A DNA stretch of 32,184 nt, taken from the NCBI GenBank assembly GCA_020722265.1, contig DYLA01000001.1, positions 23,766 through 55,949 on the forward strand. Reading direction: 5' to 3'. The translations under genes were made by a program, and so were the position numbers. The notes beneath the pieces are model-generated. The model did no database searches and had not been told where the DNA came from. It saw nothing but the letters and a program-made list of their open reading frames with translations. Within the stretch, counting starts at the first letter, position 1. The number at the start of each line of letters is the position of its first letter. This DNA comes from Anaerolinea sp. GTDB taxonomy: Bacteria; Chloroflexota; Anaerolineae; UBA4142. Positions 8,276-15,788 of this stretch are shown here, one piece after another.

Positions 8276-10666
8276 TTGAAGTGGCAGACCCTTCGGCACA
8301 ACGGGGTCGCGTTCCCGCCGCCGTACGACTATCGCGGGCTTACCGTCCGCATCGCCGGCGAGCGCGTCCAACTCGAACCGCTGCCGGAAGAGATGTTGAT
8401 GGCTTGGGCAAAGAAGAAGGACACCCCCTATGTGCTCGACCCGGTGTTCCAACAGAATTTTCTGGACGACTTGAAAAAAGTCCTGCCCGAACGGTTCGCC
8501 GGCATCACGCTCGCCGAGATTGATTTTTCCGAACTGCACGCGATCGCCGAGCGCGACAAGACCGCGCATCTCTCCGACGATGAGAAGAAGCAGCGCGCTG
8601 CCGAGCGCAAACGGACGCGCGAAGAACTCAAGGCAAAATTCGGCACCGCGATCATTGACGGCGTAGAGACCGAAGTGGGCGCGTACCTCGTCGAACCGCC
8701 GGGACTTTTGATGGGGCGCGGCGCGCATCCCCTGCGCGGCAAGTGGAAGCGACGCGTTGTCCCGGAGGACGTGACGCTCAACTTGGATGAAGATGCCCCC
8801 ATCCCTCCCGCGCCCGCAGGACACCACTGGGGCGAAATTGTCCACGAACACGATTCGATGTGGATCGCCTCGTGGCACGACGAACTCTCCGACAAGCGCA
8901 AGTACATCTGGCTTGCCGATTCGGCGCGTCTGCGGCAAGAGCGCGACAAGGGGAAATACGTCCAAGCCGCGAAACTGGAGACGAGTATCGCGCGCGTCCG
9001 CGCGGAAATCGCCAAGCGTATGGACTATCGGGACGCCCCCGCGCGCGCCGCGCTCGAACACAGTCGCGAGCGATGCCGTGCCCAGCGCGCTGCGCTCGAA
9101 GAGCGGTTGCTGGCAGCGACCGCCGTCGGCGATCGCGCGACGCGCCGGAAACTCGAAGACCAACTCGCCCAGTTGCACAAGCAAGACGCCGCGCTGGACA
9201 AACGCTTTGCCCGGCTGGAGGCCGCCGAGAGGAAAACGCGCCAACTCGCGACGGTCTGCTATTTGATTGATCGCCTCGCGATGCGCGTCGGTGACGAAAA
9301 GGACGAGGACGAAGCGGACACCGTCGGCGCGTCCACCCTGCGCGTCGAACACATCCGCCTCAATGCCGCAAGCGTCGAGTTCAATTTTCTCGGCAAGGAC
9401 AGTGTCGAGTGGCAGAAAGCGCTCCCGCGCGATCACGACGGCGCGCTCTTGGCGCGTAACCTGGAAGAGTTTATGCGCGGCAAACAGCCGGGCGATCAGG
9501 TCTTCGATCAAATTGATTCGACGCACGTCAATCGTTTTCTCGGCAGCATCGTCGAGGGACTGACCGCGAAGGTGTTCCGCACGTTTCACGCGACGGTCAC
9601 CGTGCGCGACTATCTCCGTCGTCAGGCGCACCTCACTCCCGACGCGCCGATGTACGAGAAGGAGTACGTCGCGAAACTCGCGAATCTGGAAGCGGCAGTG
9701 GTGTGCAATCACAAGCGGACGCCGCCCAAGAATTGGCAGGCGAGTCTCGCCAAGCGCGAGGCGGAGTTGGCGCGTTTACGCGCCGCCTCGCCGAATCCGG
9801 CAAAGTTCGAGGCGCAGATTCGGCTGCGCGAGCAATCGCTGCAAAAATGGCGCGCCGCGCCTCCCGACCCGGCGAAACTTGCCGCACAGGTTCACGCGCG
9901 CGAAGAAGCACTGCAAAAAGCCCAAGCCGCTGTCGCCGCGCTCCCGCAACTGGATGCGCGGGTTCAGGCGCGCCAAGCCGCGCTCGACCGCTGGCGCGCC
10001 GCGCAGAAATCGGCGCAAGCCGCCGCGCAAGAGATTTTGCAGAAAAAGCAAGCCGCGCTCGCCAAACTCGAAAAGTACAAGCCGCCGAAAGCGAAGCGAG
10101 CGCTCGCCGCGTACAAACGGCGACTGCGCGCCGCGCGCCAGGCGGTTGCCGAGACGAAAAAAGCCAACGACGCGAAACTCGAACGGCTCGCGGCGCGCGT
10201 CGCGGCGGCGCAGCGCGCGCTCAAGACGGCGACGCGCACCCAACGGGAGCAGACGCGGCGCGCGCAGGCACGCCTCGCCCACGCGCGCGTCGCGCTCGAA
10301 CGCGCGCGTCACGCGCGCGAGACCAAGCCATTGCGCTATGCGGAGCGACTCGCCCAAGCGGAGGAGGCGCTCGCCCAAGCGCGACGCGCGTCGGAAGCGG
10401 CGCGGCAAAATCATGCCGAACGCGTCGAGCGCGCCGCGCGTCAACTCGACCTAGCCAAGCGGACGCGCGATTACAATCTCGGCACGTCGCTCAAGAATTA
10501 CATTGACCCACGCGTGTACAAAGCGTGGGGCGATTACATCGGTTACGATTGGAAGCGACTGTACACCAAGGCGCTCCAGCGCAAATTTGCGTGGGTGGAA
10601 CGCGAGCGAACCCAGTGGCGAAGTGTAGGTGTACATTCCGCAAGGGGGCAATTCGATGCAAGATGA
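8276..10666 (+). CDS. Eukaryotic-type DNA topoisomerase IB with expanded coiled coils
   Basis: Relaxes supercoiled DNA by a 3'-phosphotyrosine intermediate. The 796-residue protein follows nuclear Top1 from end to end: N-terminal core lobe (WQTLRHNGVAFPPPY near 3-17, EPPGLLMGRGAHP near 140, KRRVVPEDV, PPAPAGHHW), catalytic lobe (CYLIDRLAMRVGDEKDEDE, TLRVEHI, FLGKDS, EGLTAKVFRTFHA, VCNHKRTPPKNW), a very long charged coiled coil, then NLGTSLKNYIDPR. Arg337, Lys374, Arg435, His479 and Tyr742 match human Arg488, Lys532, Arg590, His632 and Tyr723. The linker (about 485-735) is some three times the human length, and a second helical insert occupies about 250-320. The start is the TTG at 8276, which has a GAGGAG site 9 nt upstream and lies after the promoter. 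The usual bacterial IB enzymes are much shorter and lack this N-terminal lobe. Its end overlaps the next gene by 11 nt. Confidence 0.95.
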   Translation: MKWQTLRHNGVAFPPPYDYRGLTVRIAGERVQLEPLPEEMLMAWAKKKDTPYVLDPVFQQNFLDDLKKVLPERFAGITLAEIDFSELHAIAERDKTAHLSDDEKKQRAAERKRTREELKAKFGTAIIDGVETEVGAYLVEPPGLLMGRGAHPLRGKWKRRVVPEDVTLNLDEDAPIPPAPAGHHWGEIVHEHDSMWIASWHDELSDKRKYIWLADSARLRQERDKGKYVQAAKLETSIARVRAEIAKRMDYRDAPARAALEHSRERCRAQRAALEERLLAATAVGDRATRRKLEDQLAQLHKQDAALDKRFARLEAAERKTRQLATVCYLIDRLAMRVGDEKDEDEADTVGASTLRVEHIRLNAASVEFNFLGKDSVEWQKALPRDHDGALLARNLEEFMRGKQPGDQVFDQIDSTHVNRFLGSIVEGLTAKVFRTFHATVTVRDYLRRQAHLTPDAPMYEKEYVAKLANLEAAVVCNHKRTPPKNWQASLAKREAELARLRAASPNPAKFEAQIRLREQSLQKWRAAPPDPAKLAAQVHAREEALQKAQAAVAALPQLDARVQARQAALDRWRAAQKSAQAAAQEILQKKQAALAKLEKYKPPKAKRALAAYKRRLRAARQAVAETKKANDAKLERLAARVAAAQRALKTATRTQREQTRRAQARLAHARVALERARHARETKPLRYAERLAQAEEALAQARRASEAARQNHAERVERAARQLDLAKRTRDYNLGTSLKNYIDPRVYKAWGDYIGYDWKRLYTKALQRKFAWVERERTQWRSVGVHSARGQFDAR

Positions 10667-12215
10667 TGCGAGCGCGACAACTCCAGCCTTTCCGGCGCGA
10701 CGTGCGTGGCTGTGGCAGCCGAATCTCATCGTCTTTGTGTCGAGCGCGTGCATTATGATTCTCGAACTCGTCGCGGGGCGGATGATCGCGCCGCACGTGG
10801 GCGTCTCGCTGTACACGTGGACGAGCGTGATTGGCGTCGTCCTCGCTGGCATCAGCCTGGGCAATTATCTTGGCGGACGCTTGGCAGATCGGTGGGCGTC
10901 GCTCCGTCTGCTCGGCATCGTCTATCTGTTCGCCGCGCTGACGAGTCTCGTCGTGCTGTACGTGGACCGGACGTACCGCCTCACGCCGGACGATTGGTCT
11001 ATCGTCGTCGAAATCATCGCGCTCACGGCGGCGATGTTCTTTGTCCCCTGCACGCTCCTTGGGATGATCTCGCCCATCGTTGCGAAACTCGCCGTGAGCG
11101 ATCTCGCCACGACCGGCAGTACCGTCGGCAAGATTTACGCGGCGGGCGCGGCGGGGAGTATCGTTGGCACGTTCGCGACGGGGTTCGTCTTGATTTCGTG
11201 GTTCGGCACGTACACGATTGTCTGGGGGGTCGCGCTGCTGCTGGGCGCGCTGGGACTGTTCTTTTTTCTGGCTGGGCGTTGGCAAGCCGCGCTGTTCGCG
11301 GTGGTGATCATCGTGGGCGGGTCGGCGCTGGCGTCCAATCAGAATTGGCTGCGCGGTCCGTGCGTGCGCGAGACGAATTACTATTGCATCAAGATTTACG
11401 ATACGCAAGAGGGGGACGAGCCGGTGCGCCAGGTGGTGCTCGACCATCTGGTGCATAGTTACGTGTCGCTGACGAATCCGCGTACCCTCATCTATGGTTA
11501 CGAAAAGGCGTACGCCGAGGTCGCCGCGTATCGCGCCGCGCGGGACGAGCATATGAGTTTCTTGATGATCGGCGGCGGCGGTTATACGTTCCCGCGTTAT
11601 GTGGACGCCGTTTATCCGGGCAGCGACGTGCATGTGGTTGAAATTGATCCGGGCGTCACGCAAGTGGCGTACGATTTGCTTGCGCTGAATCGCGAGGCCA
11701 AGATCGTGACGTACAACGAAGACGCGCGTCTGTTCTTTGCGCGCGCGCCGACGATGCAGTACGATCTGGTGCTCGGCGACGCGTTCAATCACTATGCGGT
11801 GCCGTACCACCTGACCACCCAAGAGTTCAACGATCGCGTGCGCGCGTGGCTCGCCGACGATGGTTTGTACGTCATCAACCTCATTGACGGACCGCGCGGC
11901 GAGTTCGTTCGCGCGTACTTTCACACACTGCGCCAGACGTTTCGCTATGTTTACCTGGCGGAAGGGAATTACGATTGGCGCAAAGCGACGCGCAGTTTCT
12001 TTTTGCTCATCGCCACTGATACGCCGCTCGACACGGCCGAGTTCGCGCACTTGGATGCCGGCGACGGCGACGCGCTCCTCGCGCGCCTGCTCGCGGACGA
12101 CGCGGAGGTCAACCGCCTCCTCACCGAAGCGCCGCTTGTCCTGCTCACCGACCAGTACGTGCCGGTAGACCAGATGCTCGCGTCGGTGCATCGCGACGAG
12201 GCACCGCCGGAATGA
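10656..12215 (+). CDS. Membrane-anchored spermidine-synthase-like (fused MFS/spermidine synthase type) protein
   Basis: A 519-residue protein with two halves. Residues about 20-230 form a bundle of hydrophobic helices with LAGISLGNYLGGRLADR, a loop usual in the membrane part of fused MFS/spermidine-synthase proteins. Residues about 300-420 form a Rossmann methyltransferase-like fold: FLMIGGGGYTFPRY, VHVVEIDPGV and YDLVLGDAFNHYAVP. The family may transfer aminopropyl groups, but many membrane-fused members are of unknown function and I see no proof of polyamine synthesis. The ATG at 10656 is preferred over one at 10629 because an AAGGGGG ribosome site precedes it. It overlaps the topoisomerase gene end. 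Confidence 0.85.
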   Translation: MQDDASATTPAFPARRAWLWQPNLIVFVSSACIMILELVAGRMIAPHVGVSLYTWTSVIGVVLAGISLGNYLGGRLADRWASLRLLGIVYLFAALTSLVVLYVDRTYRLTPDDWSIVVEIIALTAAMFFVPCTLLGMISPIVAKLAVSDLATTGSTVGKIYAAGAAGSIVGTFATGFVLISWFGTYTIVWGVALLLGALGLFFFLAGRWQAALFAVVIIVGGSALASNQNWLRGPCVRETNYYCIKIYDTQEGDEPVRQVVLDHLVHSYVSLTNPRTLIYGYEKAYAEVAAYRAARDEHMSFLMIGGGGYTFPRYVDAVYPGSDVHVVEIDPGVTQVAYDLLALNREAKIVTYNEDARLFFARAPTMQYDLVLGDAFNHYAVPYHLTTQEFNDRVRAWLADDGLYVINLIDGPRGEFVRAYFHTLRQTFRYVYLAEGNYDWRKATRSFFLLIATDTPLDTAEFAHLDAGDGDALLARLLADDAEVNRLLTEAPLVLLTDQYVPVDQMLASVHRDEAPPE

Positions 12216-12304
12216 CGCGCGCGATTTTACCCTCTCGCCGCTGTGCGCCTGCCGATCAATCGGCTGGTTGAGCCTAGATTTCGCACTTGCACGCTTGAAA
12301 AAGC

Positions 12305-12329
12305 AGAGACGCCCCGGCGGGGCGTCTCT
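12305..12329. repeat. Perfect 11-bp palindrome between genes; candidate terminator or repeat element
   Basis: AGAGACGCCCC and GGGGCGTCTCT face each other around a GGC loop. On the plus strand it follows the spermidine-synthase-like gene by about 90 bp but has no T-run after it; on the minus strand a short T-tract follows. It could end transcription or be one copy of a dispersed palindromic repeat. Apart from this hairpin and the promoter at 12389-12417, I see nothing else in the 268-bp gap 12216-12483. Confidence 0.6.
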
Positions 12330-12388
12330 AAGGGTAAAAACCCACAAAATCGTTCAAGGATAATCGTCATTTAGTAGCAAAAAGTGCC

Positions 12389-12417
12389 TTGACAAACAAA
12401 ATCAGTCGTGGTATATT
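12389..12417 (+). promoter_or_regulatory. Strong sigma70-type promoter of the deoR-family gene
   Basis: Consensus TTGACA (12389-12394), 17-nt spacer and TATATT (12412-12417) with TGG just upstream as an extended -10. Transcription would start near 12424, inside the palindrome at 12419-12451. Confidence 0.82.
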
Positions 12418-12418
12418 C

Positions 12419-12451
12419 GAAAGCAGAGATTCATCCCGGGTCTCTGCTTTC
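12419..12451 (+). promoter_or_regulatory. Candidate DeoR-family operator palindrome
   Basis: GAAAGCAGAGA (12419-12429) and TCTCTGCTTTC (12441-12451) are perfect 11-bp inverted arms around an 11-nt spacer. The left arm abuts the -10 box and covers the predicted start site, the expected place for an autorepressor operator. The core AAGCAGAGA also occurs at 12301-12309, exactly 120 bp upstream. The same arms could instead fold as an mRNA hairpin. Confidence 0.6.
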
Positions 12452-12483
12452 CTCATTTTCCATTCTCCTATCCGAGCGTGTTG

Positions 12484-13281
12484 ATGAAGAACTTGGACGA
12501 TCTCATTCCTGCTGAACGGCACGAGTATATCCTCAATCTCATTCGGCAGAACAGAACGGTACGCGTTTCGACATTGAGTGAGGCGTTGGGGGTCTCTGAG
12601 ATTACGATTCGGCGTGATCTGGAGAAACTCGAAGAGCAGGGCTTGTTGGAACGGACACACGGCGGCGCGATCTTGACTCAACGGATGCGCCAAGAGCCGT
12701 TGTACGTTCAGAAAGAACGTCTGGAGATCGAAGCGAAACGCGCCATTGGCAGAGCGGCAGCGGGCTTGGTCAGCGAAGGCGAGACGATTTTCATCAACAG
12801 CGGTTCGACGACGCGGCAGATTTTCTCGCACCTTGGACGCTTTTCTCGCTTGCGCGTGATCACGAGCAACGCGGCCGCCATCGCGGAACTTGGCGATCAT
12901 ACCGAATCCATCGAGTTGATCGTGGTGGGCGGAACGTATCGCTGGCAGTCCAACAGTTTGGTTGGACCGCTCGCGCTCGCGACGATTCACCAGATCAACG
13001 CCTCCAAAACATTTCTGGGTGTGGACGGCATCAGCATCCAACACGGCTTGACCACGCCGATTCAAGACGAAGCCGAGGTGGCGCGCGCGATGATCGCACA
13101 GACGCGCGGCGCGCTCATCGTCGTCGCCGATCATACCAAGATTGGCGTGGTCGCGGAGTTCGTGACGTGCCCGCTCCGTCGCGTCGAGACGATTGTGACG
13201 GACGCCAACCTCGATGCCGACTGGCGTGACGCGTTGAACGAACAGGGGATTCGGGTAATCGTAGCGGAACCAACGGGTTGA
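12484..13281 (+). CDS. DeoR/GlpR-family transcriptional repressor
   Basis: A 265-residue regulator. An N-terminal winged helix-turn-helix (residues about 8-60; VSTLSEALGVSEITIRRDLEKLEEQG then RTHGGAIL, the family signature) is followed by a sugar-phosphate-sensing domain (FINSGSTTRQI, VITSNAAAIAEL, VVGGTYRWQSNSLVGP, FLGVDGIS, VADHTKIG). Such proteins usually repress sugar or glycerol-phosphate genes and are released by a phosphorylated metabolite. It heads the importer cluster and ends 103 bp before the first binding protein, so it probably controls that cluster and itself. In-frame GTG (12478) and TTG (12481) codons lie just upstream; none has a clear ribosome site, so the start is uncertain by two codons. 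Confidence 0.92.
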   Translation: MKNLDDLIPAERHEYILNLIRQNRTVRVSTLSEALGVSEITIRRDLEKLEEQGLLERTHGGAILTQRMRQEPLYVQKERLEIEAKRAIGRAAAGLVSEGETIFINSGSTTRQIFSHLGRFSRLRVITSNAAAIAELGDHTESIELIVVGGTYRWQSNSLVGPLALATIHQINASKTFLGVDGISIQHGLTTPIQDEAEVARAMIAQTRGALIVVADHTKIGVVAEFVTCPLRRVETIVTDANLDADWRDALNEQGIRVIVAEPTG

Positions 13282-13384
13282 ATCCCGATAGGGTTGAATC
13301 GGTTGGCGAGAGAGGAGGTGAGTTCCCAGCAGCGATTTCTTCGGAAAACGGTATCAAGATTAAGTTAGCCTCAAGGAGGAGAAA

Positions 13385-14830
13385 ATGAGAATCAAAGCGA
13401 TCGTCATTCTAGTCGCGTTCGCGCTCGCCCTCGCGGCGTGCGCGCCCGCCCCTGCGCCGACCGCCGCGCCGGCAGCGCCGGCAGCGCCGACCGCCGCGCC
13501 GGCAGCGCCGACTGCACCTGCTGCCAAGCCGGCCGCGCCAGCCGCGCCGACTGCGCCCGCCGCTTTGCCTGTGGTCGGCGCGGATGTCAAGCCCGCCGCC
13601 ACTGAGGTGCTGTTCTGGCACGCGATGAGCGGCAGTCGCGGCGATGTCATCAAAGCGTTCGCCGATGAGTTTAACAAGACGAACAAGTACGGCATCACGG
13701 TCAAGCCGGAGTACACCGGCTCGTACGCCGAGACAGTCACCAAGGCGCTCGCGGCGTACAAAGCCGGCAAGCCGCCGCACATCGTGCAGGTGTACGAAGT
13801 CGGCACGCAAACGATGCGCGATTCCAAAGCGATCGTGCCGGTCTACACCTTGAATCGCGGCGATGTGGATTTCGGCGACGTGGTGCAGCCCATCGTCAAG
13901 TACTACAGCGTGGGCGGTCAAGTGGTGTGTATGCCGTTCAACAGTTCGACCGCGATGCTGTACTACAACAAAGACGTATTCAAGAAAGCCGGTCTCGACC
14001 CGAACAAGCCGCCGACGACGTTCGACGAGTTGTACGAGTACGGCAAGAAGATTGTGAGCAGCGGCGCTGCCAAGGGCGGTGTTTCGTTCGGCTGGCCCGC
14101 CTGGATCTTGGAGCAGATGTTCGCGACGCACAATCAATTGTTCGCGAACAACGATAACGGGCGCAGCGGCTTGGCGAGCGAGGTGTACATCAACAGCCCC
14201 TTTGGTGTCAAGGTGTTGACCGAGTGGCAAAAGTGGGCGAAGGAAAAAGTGTTGGTGTATGGCGGGCGGGAGTACGATGCGAACGCACCGTTCCTCGCCG
14301 GCGAATTCGCCATGCTGGTGCAATCCACCTCGTCGCTGGGCGGTATCCAGAAAAGCGCCACAGGCAAGTTCGAGTTGGGCACCACGTTCTTGCCGCGCTT
14401 GCCCGGCTATCCGTCGGGCAACTCGGTGGTCGGTGGCGGCTGTCTCTGGGTGATGAAGGGACGCTCGGACGCGGAAAATCTTGCCGCGTGGGAGTTCCTC
14501 AAGCACATCAACAAGTTGGAAAACCAGATCACCTGGCACAAAAAGACCGGCTACTTCCCCGCGACGAACCGAGCGGTTACCGCGCTCTTGAATGAAGGCT
14601 GGTTTGCACAACAGCCGAATCACATCACGGCGTTCATGGAAATCTTGTTGGGCGTGGACACGCCTGCCGCGCGCGGCGTGTTGCTCGGCAACTTTGTCGA
14701 GATTCGTGATGTGGCGGGCGCGGCAATCGAAGACGTAGTCGTCAATATGAAAGACCCCAAGACCGTGGCAGACGACGCGGCGAAAAAGATCAATCAAATC
14801 CTGAAAGACTACGCCGAAGTCAACAAGTAA
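13385..14830 (+). CDS. UgpB-like ABC importer substrate-binding lipoprotein
   Basis: Extracytoplasmic binding protein of 481 residues. A lipoprotein signal ends in LALAAC (lipidated Cys19), followed by an Ala/Pro/Thr linker to about 68 and then the binding domain. It resembles E. coli UgpB (glycerol-3-phosphate and glycerophosphodiester binding) through FWHAMSG, YTGSYAETV, VQVYEVGTQTM, PFNSSTAMLYYNKD, STSSLGG, VVGGGCLWVM, KTGYFPAT and NFVEIRDV, which include counterparts of the UgpB ligand contacts Tyr, Glu, Ser, Ser, Gly, Tyr and Arg. Start has a strong AAGGAGGAG site. It leads the first importer (UgpA- and UgpE-like permeases follow). The phosphate ligand is inferred from these motifs; another polyol phosphate or sugar remains possible. 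Confidence 0.9.
   Translation: MRIKAIVILVAFALALAACAPAPAPTAAPAAPAAPTAAPAAPTAPAAKPAAPAAPTAPAALPVVGADVKPAATEVLFWHAMSGSRGDVIKAFADEFNKTNKYGITVKPEYTGSYAETVTKALAAYKAGKPPHIVQVYEVGTQTMRDSKAIVPVYTLNRGDVDFGDVVQPIVKYYSVGGQVVCMPFNSSTAMLYYNKDVFKKAGLDPNKPPTTFDELYEYGKKIVSSGAAKGGVSFGWPAWILEQMFATHNQLFANNDNGRSGLASEVYINSPFGVKVLTEWQKWAKEKVLVYGGREYDANAPFLAGEFAMLVQSTSSLGGIQKSATGKFELGTTFLPRLPGYPSGNSVVGGGCLWVMKGRSDAENLAAWEFLKHINKLENQITWHKKTGYFPATNRAVTALLNEGWFAQQPNHITAFMEILLGVDTPAARGVLLGNFVEIRDVAGAAIEDVVVNMKDPKTVADDAAKKINQILKDYAEVNK
13454..13513 (+). repeat. Two tandem 30-bp units in the lipoprotein linker
   Basis: Two adjacent units beginning GCGCCGACCGCCGCG, at 13454-13483 and 13484-13513, are identical for at least 27 of 30 bases and encode a ten-residue Ala/Pro/Thr block twice. 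This is a small in-frame minisatellite that sets the distance between the lipid anchor and the binding domain. Confidence 0.75.
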
Positions 14831-14842
14831 TTTGATCGCTGC

Positions 14843-14893
14843 TTAGTTGGATAGTTGGTCAGTTGACTTGTGCTAGCCAACTATCCAAACTAA
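14843..14893 (+). promoter_or_regulatory. Intercistronic hairpin between binding protein and first permease
   Basis: TTAGTTGGATAGTTGG (14843-14858) pairs with CCAACTATCCAAACTAA (14877-14893) with a single bulged A and an 18-nt loop. It fills the 73-bp gap, and no ribosome site is visible before the permease ATG at 14904. Such hairpins after binding-protein genes commonly protect the upstream message and reduce downstream expression; there is no T-run, so full termination is less likely. Confidence 0.65.
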
Positions 14894-14903
14894 CCAACTA
14901 GTC

Positions 14904-15785
14904 ATGCACACTCGCTTTCCCAACAAATTCCTTCCGTACATTTTGCTCTCGCCGAGCATCGTCATCGTTCTGATTTTCTTCGTCGTGCCCAGTTTGCAGA
15001 GCATCCAACAGAGCGTCTATCGCAGCAACATTTCCGGCACGCGCCAGATTTTCGTGGGCTTGCGCAATTACGAGCAATTATTTTCCACCCCCGAGTATCT
15101 CAACTCGCTGCAGGTGACCGCGCTCTTCGCGCTCTTCGTCGTGGGCGTGGGGCTCGCGCTGAGTTTGTTCATCGCGCTCGTGGCGAATCAACGCTATGCT
15201 GGCTTTACGATCTATCGCACGCTGCTCATCTGGCCCTACGCCCTCTCGCCTAACATCGCCGGTGTGATTTGGGGCTTGATGTTGGAGCCCACGATCGGAA
15301 TGTTGACGAACGCGGTTGGTTTTGTGGGCATCCACTTGAACTGGCGCGGCGACGCGGCGAGCGCGCTCCTCTTTATCGCGATGGCGGCGACGTGGAAGAT
15401 GCTGGGCTACAACATCATCTTTTTCCTCGCCGGGATCCAGGGCTTGCCGCGCGAAATTCTGGAGGCAAGCGAAGTGGATGGCGCGAATCAGTGGACCAAG
15501 TTCTGGAAAATCACCTTCCCCTTGCTTTCGCCGACGACGTTTTTCCTGTTCATTATGAACACCCTCTACGCGTTCTTCGAGGGCTTTGGCTTGATCCACG
15601 TGACGACGAGCGGCGGGCCCGGCTACGCGACCGATTTGATGGTGTACAAACTCTACCGCGATGGCTTTATCGCAATGAACACCGGCTTTGCCGCCGCGCA
15701 ATCCGTGGTGTTGTTGTTGATCGTTGCGTCGCTGACGTTCCTGCAGTTCCGCTACGCGGGACGCCACGTGTACTACGGAGGATGA
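14904..15785 (+). CDS. UgpA-like ABC importer permease
   Basis: Inner-membrane channel subunit of 293 residues with about six helices (first at 10-31, others near 70-94, 103-124, 150-176, 205-225 and 262-282). The cytosolic EAA loop that docks the ATPase is at 178-210 with ILEASEVDGA, the usual MalF/UgpA form. It lies between the UgpB-like lipoprotein and the UgpE-like permease and would pair with the latter. Its start lacks a ribosome site, consistent with lower expression than the binding protein. Confidence 0.9.
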   Translation: MHTRFPNKFLPYILLSPSIVIVLIFFVVPSLQSIQQSVYRSNISGTRQIFVGLRNYEQLFSTPEYLNSLQVTALFALFVVGVGLALSLFIALVANQRYAGFTIYRTLLIWPYALSPNIAGVIWGLMLEPTIGMLTNAVGFVGIHLNWRGDAASALLFIAMAATWKMLGYNIIFFLAGIQGLPREILEASEVDGANQWTKFWKITFPLLSPTTFFLFIMNTLYAFFEGFGLIHVTTSGGPGYATDLMVYKLYRDGFIAMNTGFAAAQSVVLLLIVASLTFLQFRYAGRHVYYGG

Positions 15786-15788
15786 CGG

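Noticed and set aside
8108-9712. Long open frame of 534 codons antisense to the topoisomerase gene
   Set aside because: GC-rich third positions keep antisense frames open. The translation has no family features and runs opposite a gene with clear motifs and a promoter.
10656-12215. Assigning speE and a firm polyamine role
   Set aside because: The membrane-fused family is functionally uncertain and the catalytic segment differs from classical SpeE, so no symbol is given.
13409-14797. 462-codon antisense frame over the UgpB-like gene
   Set aside because: Low-complexity Arg/Gly-rich start and no recognisable domain; the plus-strand gene is certain.
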